From contig NZ_JAAUOE010000019.1 of NCBI RefSeq assembly GCF_017114915.1, positions 1 through 64,000 on the forward strand: a DNA stretch of 64,000 bases. The letters are read 5' to 3'. The notes beneath the pieces are model-generated. The model saw nothing but the letters and a program-made list of their open reading frames with translations. It was not told the DNA's origin and did no database searches. Positions 43,120-52,336 of the stretch are shown piece after piece (within the stretch, counting starts at the first letter, position 1; each line of letters begins with the position of its first letter). A program made the translations under genes and the position numbers. This DNA comes from Pseudomonas frederiksbergensis (GTDB lineage: Bacteria > Pseudomonadota > Gammaproteobacteria > Pseudomonadales > Pseudomonadaceae).

Positions 43120-44856
43120 ATGTCTGATAAGAAACCCACCCTGCGCTCCGCCCAATGGTTTGGCACCGCCGACAAGAACGGCTTCATGTACCGCAGCTGG
43201 ATGAAGAATCAGGGCATCGCCGACCATCAGTTCCATGGCAAGCCAATCATCGGCATCTGCAACACCTGGTCGGAACTGACCCCGTGTAACGCGCATTTCC
43301 GCCAGATCGCCGAGCACGTCAAACGCGGGGTGATCGAAGCCGGCGGTTTTCCTGTGGAATTCCCGGTGTTCTCCAACGGCGAATCGAACCTGCGCCCCAC
43401 CGCCATGCTCACTCGCAACCTGGCGAGCATGGACGTCGAGGAAGCGATTCGCGGTAACCCGATCGATGGTGTGGTGTTGCTCACCGGCTGCGACAAAACC
43501 ACCCCGGCGCTGCTGATGGGCGCGGCCAGTTGCGACGTGCCGGCGATCGTCGTCACCGGCGGACCGATGCTCAACGGCAAGCACAAAGGCCAGGACATCG
43601 GTTCGGGCACGGTGGTTTGGCAGCTCAGTGAACAGGTCAAGGCTGGCACCATTACCCTCGATGATTTCCTGGCGGCCGAGGGCGGCATGTCGCGCTCGGC
43701 CGGTACCTGCAACACCATGGGCACGGCCTCGACCATGGCCTGCATGGCCGAAGCACTCGGCACTTCCCTGCCCCATAACGCAGCGATTCCGGCGGTCGAT
43801 GCGCGCCGTTATGTGTTGGCGCACATGTCCGGCATGCGCGCAGTTGAAATGGTGCGCGAAGATTTGAAACTGTCGAAGATCCTGACCAAGGAAGCCTTCG
43901 AAAACGCCATTCGGGTGAACGCTGCCATCGGAGGTTCAACCAACGCGGTGATCCACCTCAAAGCCATCGCCGGGCGCATCGGTGTCGAGCTGGACCTGGA
44001 TGACTGGACCCGCATCGGTCGCGGCATGCCGACCATCGTCGACCTGCAACCCTCCGGGCGTTTCCTGATGGAAGAGTTCTACTACGCCGGTGGCTTGCCC
44101 GCGGTGCTGCGTCGCCTCGGCGAAGCCAACCTGATTCCCTATCCGAACGCCCTCACCGTCAACGGCAAAACCCTCGGCGAGAACACCAAGGACGCGCCGA
44201 TTTACGGCCAGGATGAAGTGATCCGCACCCTCGACAACCCGATCCGCGCCGACGGTGGCATCTGCGTATTGCGCGGCAACCTGGCGCCGCTGGGTGCGGT
44301 GCTCAAGCCCTCCGCCGCGAGTGCCGAGCTGATGCAGCACCGTGGGCGTGCGGTGGTGTTCGAGAACTTCGACCTGTACAAGGCGCGGATCAACGATCCG
44401 GAACTGGACGTGGATGCCAATTCGATTCTGGTGATGAAAAACTGCGGGCCTAAGGGTTATCCCGGCATGGCCGAAGTCGGCAACATGGGCTTGCCAGCGA
44501 AGCTGCTGGCCCAGGGCGTGACCGACATGGTGCGAATTTCCGACGCACGCATGAGTGGCACCGCGTACGGCACCGTGGTGTTGCATGTGGCACCGGAAGC
44601 CGCCGCCGGCGGACCTCTGGCGGCGGTGAAGGAAGGCGATTGGATCGAGCTTGATTGCGCCAATGGACGTTTGCATCTGGATATTCCGGATGCCGAACTG
44701 GCCGCGCGCATGGCCGACCTGCAACCGCCGCAACAGTTGCTGGTAGGCGGCTATCGTCAGCTGTACATCGACCATGTGTTGCAGGCGGATCAGGGCTGCG
44801 ACTTTGACTTCCTCGTCGGCTGTCGTGGGGCCGAGGTGCCGCGTCACTCTCACTGA
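43120..44856 (+). CDS. IlvD/Edd-family sugar-acid dehydratase (pentonate dehydratase)
   Basis: The 578-residue protein belongs to the IlvD/Edd family, arabonate/xylonate dehydratase branch. The three Fe-S cysteines are visible at 56 (LTPCNAH), 124 (LTGCDKTTPA) and 197 (SRSAGTCNTMG). These lie three residues before the positions I know for the Rhizobium L-arabonate dehydratase, a [2Fe-2S] enzyme. It would convert a pentonate (or related aldonate) to its 2-keto-3-deoxy acid. It is divergent from MFS-FAH-KGSADH, sharing the operator region, and is followed by the regulator gene. Confidence 0.9.
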   Translation: MSDKKPTLRSAQWFGTADKNGFMYRSWMKNQGIADHQFHGKPIIGICNTWSELTPCNAHFRQIAEHVKRGVIEAGGFPVEFPVFSNGESNLRPTAMLTRNLASMDVEEAIRGNPIDGVVLLTGCDKTTPALLMGAASCDVPAIVVTGGPMLNGKHKGQDIGSGTVVWQLSEQVKAGTITLDDFLAAEGGMSRSAGTCNTMGTASTMACMAEALGTSLPHNAAIPAVDARRYVLAHMSGMRAVEMVREDLKLSKILTKEAFENAIRVNAAIGGSTNAVIHLKAIAGRIGVELDLDDWTRIGRGMPTIVDLQPSGRFLMEEFYYAGGLPAVLRRLGEANLIPYPNALTVNGKTLGENTKDAPIYGQDEVIRTLDNPIRADGGICVLRGNLAPLGAVLKPSAASAELMQHRGRAVVFENFDLYKARINDPELDVDANSILVMKNCGPKGYPGMAEVGNMGLPAKLLAQGVTDMVRISDARMSGTAYGTVVLHVAPEAAAGGPLAAVKEGDWIELDCANGRLHLDIPDAELAARMADLQPPQQLLVGGYRQLYIDHVLQADQGCDFDFLVGCRGAEVPRHSH

Positions 44857-44866
44857 CCCTTGCGCC

Positions 44867-44978
44867 GATCGTTCCCACGCGCAGCAAAGGAATGCCTCAA
44901 GGGACGCTCCGCGTCCTCGCGCGGAAAGTGACGCGGAGCGTCACGGGCTGCATTCCTTTGCTGCGCGTGGGAATGATC
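44867..44978. repeat. Nested palindromic intergenic repeat, copy E (variant arms)
   Basis: Both arms carry the variant GCGCAGCAAAGGAATGC instead of GCTCTGCGTGGGAATGC, and they still pair with one G/A difference at the tip (GATCGTT versus GATCATT). The matching change in both arms argues for pairing or arm-to-arm copying. Lies between the dehydratase and GntR genes. Confidence 0.9.
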
Positions 44979-45056
44979 ATCAAAGGGCTGGATCGCCCAC
45001 CGCTCGCGCCTGCTATCATGCGCGGCACCCCATTGCTCAGGACCGCGCCGTTCCCC

Positions 45057-45776
45057 ATGGATTACCGCAAACCCTCCGACCGCAAAAGCATGCACTCGCG
45101 CATCGTCCAGGAACTGGGCATGCAGATTGTCTCGGGACGTTTCAAGCCAGACGACAAACTGCCCGCCGAAGCCCTGTTGTGCGAGGAATACGCGGTCAGC
45201 CGGCCGGTCCTGCGCGAAGCCACCCGAGTGCTGGTCGCCAAGGGCCTGGTGTATTCCCGCCCGCGGGTCGGCACGGTGGTCAAGCCGCGCCGGGAATGGC
45301 ACATGCTCGACCCGGACGTGTTGCATTGGTTGATGCAAAGCAGCCCGCAAAATGAGTTCTTCAGCCTGCTGACCAGCGTGCGCAGCATCATCGAACCAGC
45401 CGCTGCTGCGCTCGCCGCGCAGTTCGCCACCGATGAAGACATCGCCTCCATCGGTGAAGCCTACCAACGCATGGAAGCGGCACCGACCCCTGAAGCCTTG
45501 CTGCAACCGGACCTGGATTTCCATAGCCGCATCGCTGACGCGACCCACAACGACCTGCTGGCGAACCTGTGCAATATGTTGTCCGTGGCGATTGCCGAAG
45601 CCTTGAAGCACTCCAATCAGCGGCCGAATCTGCATGAGCTGGCGCTGCCACGGCACAAGGCGATTCTTACGGCGATCGAGAATCGCGATGCGCTGGGTGC
45701 GCGGCATGCGACGCTGGTGCAGCTGGATGATGCGCGCAGTGCGCTGAATGTGGTGCTCGGTACCGATCCCTCGTAA
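45057..45776 (+). CDS. FadR-subfamily GntR regulator (DgoR-like)
   Basis: The 239-residue protein has a winged helix (about 12-80: VQELGMQIVSGRFKPDDKLPAEALLCEEYAVSRPVLREATRVLVAKGLV) and an all-helical FCD ligand-binding domain (about 95-225) with metal-type histidines (DLDFHSRIADATHN, LPRHKAILTAI). It resembles E. coli DgoR, the galactonate-responsive repressor. It most likely controls the divergent sugar-acid genes through the two TnGTnnnACnA sites. The upstream in-frame ATG lies in repeat copy E and is rejected; the second methionine at 45090 is an alternative start. Confidence 0.9.
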   Translation: MDYRKPSDRKSMHSRIVQELGMQIVSGRFKPDDKLPAEALLCEEYAVSRPVLREATRVLVAKGLVYSRPRVGTVVKPRREWHMLDPDVLHWLMQSSPQNEFFSLLTSVRSIIEPAAAALAAQFATDEDIASIGEAYQRMEAAPTPEALLQPDLDFHSRIADATHNDLLANLCNMLSVAIAEALKHSNQRPNLHELALPRHKAILTAIENRDALGARHATLVQLDDARSALNVVLGTDPS

Positions 45777-45812
45777 AGCAAAGCCTGCGATCTTTTGATC
45801 TTCACAAACAAC

Positions 45813-45838
45813 AAAGCCGCAACCAAGGTTGCGGCTTT
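45813..45838. terminator. Bidirectional terminator
   Basis: AAAGCCGCAACC-AA-GGTTGCGGCTTT is a 12-pair perfect hairpin with T-runs in both directions. It lies between the convergent GntR and RND transporter genes. A single REP-like remnant (AAGCCTGCGATCTTTTGATC) is just upstream at 45781. Confidence 0.9.
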
Positions 45839-45855
45839 TCTGTTTCTGCCAGAGG

Positions 45856-48240
45856 TCAGTGAGCAAACAGCGAGTTGCCCTTCTGCCCTGCCAGTTTCTC
45901 TGGCTTGATCAGGAACCGCGCCAGCGCTGGCAGCAGCCACAACGCGCCGAACATGTTCCAGAGCAGCATGAAGGTCAGCATCAGGCCCATATCGGCCTGG
46001 AACTTGATGGCCGAGAAGATCCAGGTGCACACGCCGATCGCCAGGCACAAACCGGTGAACAGCACGGCTTTACCGGTGGACTTCAGCGTCTGGTAATACG
46101 CCTCTTGCAGCGGCAGACCGGCACGCAAGAAGCTTTCCAGACGGCTGTAGATGTAGATCCCGTAATCCACGCCGATCCCCACCCCGAGCGCCACCACCGG
46201 CAAGGTCGCGACTTTCACGCCGATGCCCATGAACGCCATCAGCGCATTGCCGAGGACCGAGGTCAGCACCAGCGGCAACACGATGCACAAGGTCGCCGCC
46301 CAGGAGCGGAAGGTGATCATGCACATGGTCGCGACGCAGATGTACACCAGCACCAGAATCGTCAGCTCGGAACGCTTGATCACCTCGTTGGTGGCCGCCT
46401 CGATCCCGGCGTTACCGGCGGCGAGGATGAATTCCAGGCCTTCCTTGTTGTTGTCCTTGGCGAAGTCCTGCACCGCATGGACGGCGCGGTCCAGGGTTTC
46501 GGCCTTGTGGTCGTTGAGGAACACCAGCACCGGCGCCAGGGAGCAATTGTTGTTGTACAGGCCATCGGCACGGGCGATGGAGTTGTTCAGCACGTCCGGG
46601 TTGCGCGACAGGGTTTCCCATTTCAGGTTGCCCTCGTTCATGCCCTTGATCATTTGCTTGGACACGGTCACCAGGGAAATCGCCGACTGCACGCCCTCGG
46701 TGTTCTGCATCTTCCACATCAGTTCGTCGATCGGCGCCATGGCCTCATAGCGCGAGCAACCTTCGGACTTGGTCTTGACCATCACCACCAGCACGTCGGA
46801 ACTGGTGGAGTAGTTGTTGATGATGAAGCTGTTGTCCTTGTTGTAACGCGAGTCCGGACGCAGTTCCGGCGCACCCTGGTCAAGGTCGCCGATTTTCAGG
46901 TTCTGGCTGTACCAAAGGCCACCGCCGAAGGCGATCAGCGCCAGGGCAATGGAGATCGGCGCAACTTTCGGGCTGGCAAAGTTCGACAGCAGACGCCAGA
47001 ACGGATGCTCGCGGTGCGCGTCTTTCTTGCTGCGCTCGACGGCGCGTTTGCTGATACCGACGTAGGAAATGGCCACCGGCAGCAGGATCAGGTTGGTGAA
47101 CACGATCACCGCCACGCCGATGGACGCGCCGATGGCCAGTTCGCGAATCACGCCGATGTCGATGATCAACAGCGTGATAAAGCCCACCGCATCCGCCAGG
47201 ATCGCGATCATCCCCGGCAGGAACAGCTGGCGGAATGTACGCCGCGCCGCAGTCAGTGCGTTATCCGCCTCGCTGGACTGCAAGGCGATACCGTTGATTT
47301 TCTGCACGCCGTGGGAAATCCCGATGGCGAAGATCAGGAACGGCACCAGCATCGAGTACGGGTCAAGCCCGAAGCCGAAGAAGTGCATCAAGCCCAGCTG
47401 CCAGACCACCGCCACCAGCGTCGTACTCAACACCGCCACGGTGCTGCGCATGCAGTGGGTGAACCAGTACAGCAGGATCAGGGTAATGACGAAGGCGACG
47501 CCGAAGAACATCACCACCATGACCAGCCCATCGATCAGGTCGCCGACTTTCTTGGCGAACCCGACTATGTGGATCTTCACGTTGGGGTTCTGGGCTTCGA
47601 ACTTGTTGCGGATCTTGTCTTCGAGTTCGTGCGAGAACTTGCGGTAGTCCAGCGCCAGCAACTTGCCCTGGTCCTGCGGGTCCGGGTAGGACTCCAGCAG
47701 CGGGATGTCGACGATGCTCGACTTGAAGTCGTTGGCCACCAGCCGCCCGACTTGCCCGGACTTGAGCACGTTGTTGCGCAGCAGGTCGAGGCTCTGCTGG
47801 GAGCCGTTATAGCTCTGGGGAATCACTTCACCGCCGGCGAAGCCCTCCTCCGTCACCTCGGTCCAGCGCACGCTCGGGCTCCACAGCGACTTGAGGCCGG
47901 AACGGTCGACGCCGGAGATGTAGAACACCTCGTCGTGGATCTGGCGCAGGGTCTCCATGTATTCCCTGGAGAAGATGTCGCCATCGGTGGCTTCCACGGA
48001 AATCCGCACCGTGTTGCCCAGGTTCGCCAGATCGTTGCGGTGCTCCATCATTTTTTCAATGAACGGATGCTCGAGCGGGATCATTTTTTCGAAACTGGTG
48101 GACGGCCGGATCAGCGTCGCCTGCCAGAACAGGAAAATACTGACCAGCAGGCAGATGACAATCACCGCCGGACGGTTGTTGAAGATCAGGCGTTCCAGAA
48201 ACGTCGCCTTGTCCTGTTGAGGAGTGCTTAAGGATGTCAT
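45856..48240 (-). CDS. RND/MMPL-family exporter
   Basis: The 794-residue protein has the MMPL/HpnN-like plan: an N-terminal helix (about 25-45), a large periplasmic domain (about 50-245), a cluster of helices (about 250-410), a second periplasmic domain (about 440-625) and a final helix cluster (about 630-770). The motif VALGVGIGVDYGIYIYSRLE contains the Asp-Tyr pair of the proton relay. It is coupled in an operon with the YCF48-type protein (28-base gap). Such exporters move lipids or hydrophobic compounds to the outer membrane; the cargo here is unknown. Confidence 0.88.
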   Translation of the reverse strand: MTSLSTPQQDKATFLERLIFNNRPAVIVICLLVSIFLFWQATLIRPSTSFEKMIPLEHPFIEKMMEHRNDLANLGNTVRISVEATDGDIFSREYMETLRQIHDEVFYISGVDRSGLKSLWSPSVRWTEVTEEGFAGGEVIPQSYNGSQQSLDLLRNNVLKSGQVGRLVANDFKSSIVDIPLLESYPDPQDQGKLLALDYRKFSHELEDKIRNKFEAQNPNVKIHIVGFAKKVGDLIDGLVMVVMFFGVAFVITLILLYWFTHCMRSTVAVLSTTLVAVVWQLGLMHFFGFGLDPYSMLVPFLIFAIGISHGVQKINGIALQSSEADNALTAARRTFRQLFLPGMIAILADAVGFITLLIIDIGVIRELAIGASIGVAVIVFTNLILLPVAISYVGISKRAVERSKKDAHREHPFWRLLSNFASPKVAPISIALALIAFGGGLWYSQNLKIGDLDQGAPELRPDSRYNKDNSFIINNYSTSSDVLVVMVKTKSEGCSRYEAMAPIDELMWKMQNTEGVQSAISLVTVSKQMIKGMNEGNLKWETLSRNPDVLNNSIARADGLYNNNCSLAPVLVFLNDHKAETLDRAVHAVQDFAKDNNKEGLEFILAAGNAGIEAATNEVIKRSELTILVLVYICVATMCMITFRSWAATLCIVLPLVLTSVLGNALMAFMGIGVKVATLPVVALGVGIGVDYGIYIYSRLESFLRAGLPLQEAYYQTLKSTGKAVLFTGLCLAIGVCTWIFSAIKFQADMGLMLTFMLLWNMFGALWLLPALARFLIKPEKLAGQKGNSLFAH

Positions 48241-48268
48241 AGACCCGCCTTCTTATTATTTGCCCGGC

Positions 48269-49336
48269 TCATTTGGACGACCCGTTTTTTCCATTCTCTG
48301 TGCCCGTTGGCGAAGTGACGCGAACGCCGCCCTGGCCTGCCAGAATCAGATTACCGTCGCCCGCCGCCGTGACCGCCGAGACGGAGATGCGATCCGGGCG
48401 GTTGAAGACGCTGAAGGTTTCGCCGTCGTCGCTGCTGCGAATGACGCTGCCGCCGTTGCCGACAATCACGATGGAACCGTCGTCGAGCAGCGTGGCGCCG
48501 GACAGGCCGAACTCCAGCGCACCACGGGCAGCCTTGAGTTCGACCTGCTCCCAGGTGCTGCCGAAATCCGTGGAGCGGTAAAGATTGCCCCGCAAGCCGT
48601 AAGCCAGCAGCGTGGCCGGTTGCGCGGTGCCGATCACACCAAACAGCGAGCCTTCGTACGGGCCTTCAAGCTTTTCCCAGGTCTGCCCCTCATCGGCGGA
48701 GCGGAACATGCTGCCCTGCTCGCCGACGACGAAAATGCCGGAATCCTTGACCGCGGCAATGGCGTTGAGGTGGTACTGATCTTCGTTGTCCAGGCGGTCG
48801 CTGACGTCTTCCCAGTGCTTGCCGCCGTCGGTGGTTTCCAGCAGGGCACCGTAAGCGCCCACGGCAAAACCGCTGTTGACGTCCTTGAACCAGACGTCGA
48901 GCAGCGGCGATTCGCGCCTCAGGTCTTCGAATTGTTTGGTCCAGGTGACGCCGCCGTCTTCGCTGGCGAGGATCTGCGCGTCATGGCCGACGGCCCAGCC
49001 GTGTTTGTCATCGACAAAAAATACCGCCGTCAGCAGTTGCCGGGTCGGCACCTTGGCCTGGGTCCAGGTCGCGCCCTGGTCATCGGAATAGAGGATGTGC
49101 CCGCGATCGCCGACCGCCACCAGGCGCTTGCCGGCGTGTACGACATCGAGCATCAGGCCTTTGCTGGCCTTGGCGGATTCAACGGAATAAACCACATCGG
49201 AGGCTGGCGCGGCAGCGGCCAGCACAGGTGCCGACAGCACGGCACAGCCCAACAGCGAGAGCGCTGTAGCCAGCAACGCGAACCTGCGTAACGCCGGCGG
49301 GCGGCAAATACTCACACCCATGACAGGCTCACTCAT
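48269..49336 (-). CDS. Exported YCF48/BNR-repeat beta-propeller protein
   Basis: The 355-residue protein has a signal peptide (about 1-42, with VLAAAAPA) and a propeller with Asp-box repeats: YSDDQGATWTQAK, SEDGGVTWTKQFED, TTDGGKHWEDVSD, SADEGQTWEKLEG, STDFGSTWEQVEL, SSDDGETFSVFN. The fold matches YCF48/HCF136-like proteins, which assist assembly of membrane complexes. Being upstream of and co-directional with the RND exporter, it probably supports that transporter in the periplasm. A second start five codons later is possible. Confidence 0.86.
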   Translation of the reverse strand: MSEPVMGVSICRPPALRRFALLATALSLLGCAVLSAPVLAAAAPASDVVYSVESAKASKGLMLDVVHAGKRLVAVGDRGHILYSDDQGATWTQAKVPTRQLLTAVFFVDDKHGWAVGHDAQILASEDGGVTWTKQFEDLRRESPLLDVWFKDVNSGFAVGAYGALLETTDGGKHWEDVSDRLDNEDQYHLNAIAAVKDSGIFVVGEQGSMFRSADEGQTWEKLEGPYEGSLFGVIGTAQPATLLAYGLRGNLYRSTDFGSTWEQVELKAARGALEFGLSGATLLDDGSIVIVGNGGSVIRSSDDGETFSVFNRPDRISVSAVTAAGDGNLILAGQGGVRVTSPTGTENGKNGSSK

Positions 49337-49543
49337 AGACCTTCCCCCTTTATTATTGTTAGGTCGTTCAACCTTTCAGGGCGCCGTAAGGGGTGCTTAC
49401 CGGGATTGCCCTATTCAGAAGCATAGTCCTGAAGCCCGCAATCCAGAGCCCCTACGGAAGCTGGGCTTATCCTATCGGGGTTTGGAAAGCTCTGACAATC
49501 GACACCACGTTATCTTTTGTTAACCGGGGGGGATACTCAGAAA

Positions 49544-49656
49544 GATCGTTCCCACGCTCTGCGTGGGAATGCATCCCGTGACGCTCCGCGTCACAGCTTC
49601 AACAGCGGACGCAGAGCGTCCATGGCGGCATTCCCACGCGGAGCGTGGGAATGATC
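49544..49656. repeat. Nested palindromic intergenic repeat, copy F
   Basis: Ends GATCGTTCCCACGC..GGGAATGATC; inner TGACGCTCCGCGTCA and GGACGCAGAGCGTCC. It fills most of the 332-base gap between the YCF48 start and the pepN stop. The remainder (49337-49543) shows no gene and probably holds the YCF48-RND promoter. Confidence 0.92.
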
Positions 49657-49668
49657 AGGTGAGTAAGG

Positions 49669-52326
49669 TCAGGCCAGGCTTTTGCTGACCACTTCGTACA
49701 CGTCGCTGGACAGCTGCCCCGAAGCGAGAATCCGCTCCAGTTCGCCTTTCATCAGCGCCTGACGGGCGCTGTCGTACTTGCGCCAGCGGGTCAACGGCGC
49801 CAGTTGGCGAGAAGCGATCTGCGGATTGAAGCCGTTGAGCTCAATCACCAGATCCGCCAGGAAGCGATACCCGGAACCATCCGCCGCGTGGAAGTTGATC
49901 AGGTTCTGCCCGGCAAACGCGCCGATCAGTGCGCGCACCTTGTTCGGGTTCTTGATCGTGAACGCGTGGTGTTGCATCAAGGCTTTGACCCGTTCCAGAG
50001 CACCCGGCAAGGTGCTGCCAGCCTGGACGCTGAACCACTGATCCATGACCAGCGGATTGTCCTTGAAGTGTTCGGCGAAGCTCGCCAATGCCTTGGCTTT
50101 CTGCTCTTCGAACGGCGAATTCACCAGCACTGCCAGCGCGGTCAGGCGCTCGGTCATGTTGTCGCAGGTGTCGAACTGTTCAAGGGTTGCCGCCAACACT
50201 TGCGGCTTGCCGCTGAGCATCAGGTACGACAGCGCAATGTTCTGCAGGGCGCGACGGGCGAAATGCTCGGCCTCGGCCACATACGGCGTTTGCTTCGAGA
50301 GATCGCGATTGGCCTGATAACGCAGCCACAATGCCTCGAACAAACCTTCAGCCAATTGCTTACGGGCAAATTCGCGAGCTGTGTGAATAGCCTCGACATC
50401 CGCCACTTCACTGATTTCTGTCAGGTACGCTTCGCTCGGCAGCGAAAGCATTTCGGCGACCATGGCCTGATCCAGCGACTCGTCGGACAGCACGGTACGC
50501 AGCGCCGCAACCAAACGCGGATCCAGCACCAGCGCCTCGCCCTTCTGCTGCTGTTCGATCAGCTCTTGCAGCACCTGCACCGACAATTGCTGGCCGGCAT
50601 CCCAGCGGTTGAAACCGTCGCTGTCGTGCTGCATCAGGAACATCAACTGATCGCGGTCGTACGGGAAGCTCAGTTTCACCGGGGCCGAGAAGCCGCGCAG
50701 CAACGAAGGCAGCGGCTTTTCAGCCATGTCGACGAAGGTGAAGGTTTGCTCGGCTTCAGTCACCGAGATCACCCGAGACGTGCCTTGAGCGCTGGCTTCG
50801 CCGGACAGACGCAGTGCAATCGCCGCGCCTTTCGAATCAAGCAGCCCCAGCTCCACCGGAATCACGAACGGCAGTTTTTCCACCTTGTCCGGCGTTTCCG
50901 GGCAGCTCTGGCGGAAGGTCAGGCTGTAGGTTTTCGCCGCGGCGTCGTAGGACTCGCTCACCGCCAGACGCGGTGTCCCGGCCTGGCTGTACCAGCGCTT
51001 GAACTGGGCGAGGTCGATGCCATTGGCATCTTCCATGGCCTTGATGAAGTCGTCACAGGTCACGGCCTGGCCGTCATGGCGCTCGAAGTACAGGTCGCTG
51101 CCTTTGCGGAAACCGTCAGCGCCGAGCAAGGTGTGGATCATGCCGACCACTTCCGAACCCTTTTCGTACACGGTCAGGGTGTAGAAGTTGGAAATCTCGA
51201 TGAAGCTGTCCGGGCGCACGGCGTGGGCCATGGGGCCGGCGTCTTCGGCGAACTGGTGGGTGCGCAGGTACGCCACGTCCTGGATGCGTTTGACCGTGGC
51301 CGAGTTCATGTCGGCCGAGAATTCCGAATCACGGAACACGGTGAAGCCTTCCTTCAGCGACAGCTGAAACCAGTCGCGGCAGGTCACGCGGTTGCCCGAC
51401 CAGTTGTGGAAGTATTCGTGGGCGACGATCGCCTCGACCCGCTGGTGCGCGGCGTCGGTAGCGGTTTCGGCGCGGGCCAGCACGGCGCTGGAGTTGAAAA
51501 TGTTGAGGCCCTTGTTCTCCATGGCGCCCATGTTGAAGTCGTTGACGGCGACGATCATGAAGATGTCCAGGTCGTACTCGCGACCGTAGACCTCTTCGTC
51601 CCAGCGCATGGACTTCTTCAGGCTGTTCATGGCGTGCTGGCACTTGTCGATGTTTTCTGGCTCGACGTAGATGCGCAGCGCCACGGAGCGCTCGGTCATG
51701 GTGGTGAAGGTGTCTTCGACGCACCACAGATCACCGGCCACCAGCGCGAACAGGTAGGCAGGCTTCTTGAACGGGTCTTCCCAGGTCGCCCAGTGCCGGC
51801 CGTCTTCGCCGGGACCTGAGGCAATCGGGTTGCCGTTGGACAGCAGCACCGGATAGCTGTGCTGCTCGGCGACCACCGTGGTGGTGAACGCACTCATCAC
51901 ATCCGGGCGGTCGAGGTAATAGGTGATCTTGCGGAAGCCTTCGGCCTCGCACTGGGTGCAGAACATGGTGCCGGACTTGTACAGGCCTTCCAGGGCGGTG
52001 TTGGTTTCCGGGTGAATCCGGACGCTGGTATCGACTGTGAAGCTTGTTTCGGTCGGGTGCAGGGTCAGGTGGTTCTCGGTCAGTTGGTAGTCGGCGGCGC
52101 TCAGCTCACGGTCGGCCAGTGTCACCGACAGCAGTTCGAGTTGCTGGCCGTCCAGCACCAGCGGCGGCAGGCCTGGACCACGTTCCGGATTGCGGCGCAT
52201 CACCAGTTGCGCATGGACCAGGCTGTGGTCCTCGAACAACTCGAAGGTCAGGTGCGTCTCGTCGATCAGGTACTCGGGGGCCTGATAGTCCTTCAGGTAG
52301 ATCATCTTCGGTTGTTCGGTGCGCAT
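49669..52326 (-). CDS. pepN: Aminopeptidase N
   Basis: The 885-residue M1 metallopeptidase has the substrate-recognition GAMEN motif at 267-271 and the zinc site HEYFHNWSGNRV (His303, His307) with Glu326 in LSLKEGFTVF. It removes N-terminal residues from peptides in the cytoplasm. Length is the same as other gamma-proteobacterial PepN. The start (MRTEQPKMIYLKDY) has AAGGA 8 bases upstream. The neighbours upstream are DUF2797 and DUF1315 genes, as in P. aeruginosa. Confidence 0.97.
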   Translation of the reverse strand: MRTEQPKMIYLKDYQAPEYLIDETHLTFELFEDHSLVHAQLVMRRNPERGPGLPPLVLDGQQLELLSVTLADRELSAADYQLTENHLTLHPTETSFTVDTSVRIHPETNTALEGLYKSGTMFCTQCEAEGFRKITYYLDRPDVMSAFTTTVVAEQHSYPVLLSNGNPIASGPGEDGRHWATWEDPFKKPAYLFALVAGDLWCVEDTFTTMTERSVALRIYVEPENIDKCQHAMNSLKKSMRWDEEVYGREYDLDIFMIVAVNDFNMGAMENKGLNIFNSSAVLARAETATDAAHQRVEAIVAHEYFHNWSGNRVTCRDWFQLSLKEGFTVFRDSEFSADMNSATVKRIQDVAYLRTHQFAEDAGPMAHAVRPDSFIEISNFYTLTVYEKGSEVVGMIHTLLGADGFRKGSDLYFERHDGQAVTCDDFIKAMEDANGIDLAQFKRWYSQAGTPRLAVSESYDAAAKTYSLTFRQSCPETPDKVEKLPFVIPVELGLLDSKGAAIALRLSGEASAQGTSRVISVTEAEQTFTFVDMAEKPLPSLLRGFSAPVKLSFPYDRDQLMFLMQHDSDGFNRWDAGQQLSVQVLQELIEQQQKGEALVLDPRLVAALRTVLSDESLDQAMVAEMLSLPSEAYLTEISEVADVEAIHTAREFARKQLAEGLFEALWLRYQANRDLSKQTPYVAEAEHFARRALQNIALSYLMLSGKPQVLAATLEQFDTCDNMTERLTALAVLVNSPFEEQKAKALASFAEHFKDNPLVMDQWFSVQAGSTLPGALERVKALMQHHAFTIKNPNKVRALIGAFAGQNLINFHAADGSGYRFLADLVIELNGFNPQIASRQLAPLTRWRKYDSARQALMKGELERILASGQLSSDVYEVVSKSLA

Positions 52327-52336
52327 GCTGGAGTCC

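Noticed and set aside
45829..48231. 800-codon open frame antisense to the RND exporter
   Set aside because: Composition of a reverse shadow (His/Gln/Arg rich), no ribosome site or domain; the RND protein is clear.
49804..51819. 671-codon open frame antisense to pepN
   Set aside because: Shadow of pepN in the codon-aligned reverse frame; no family features.
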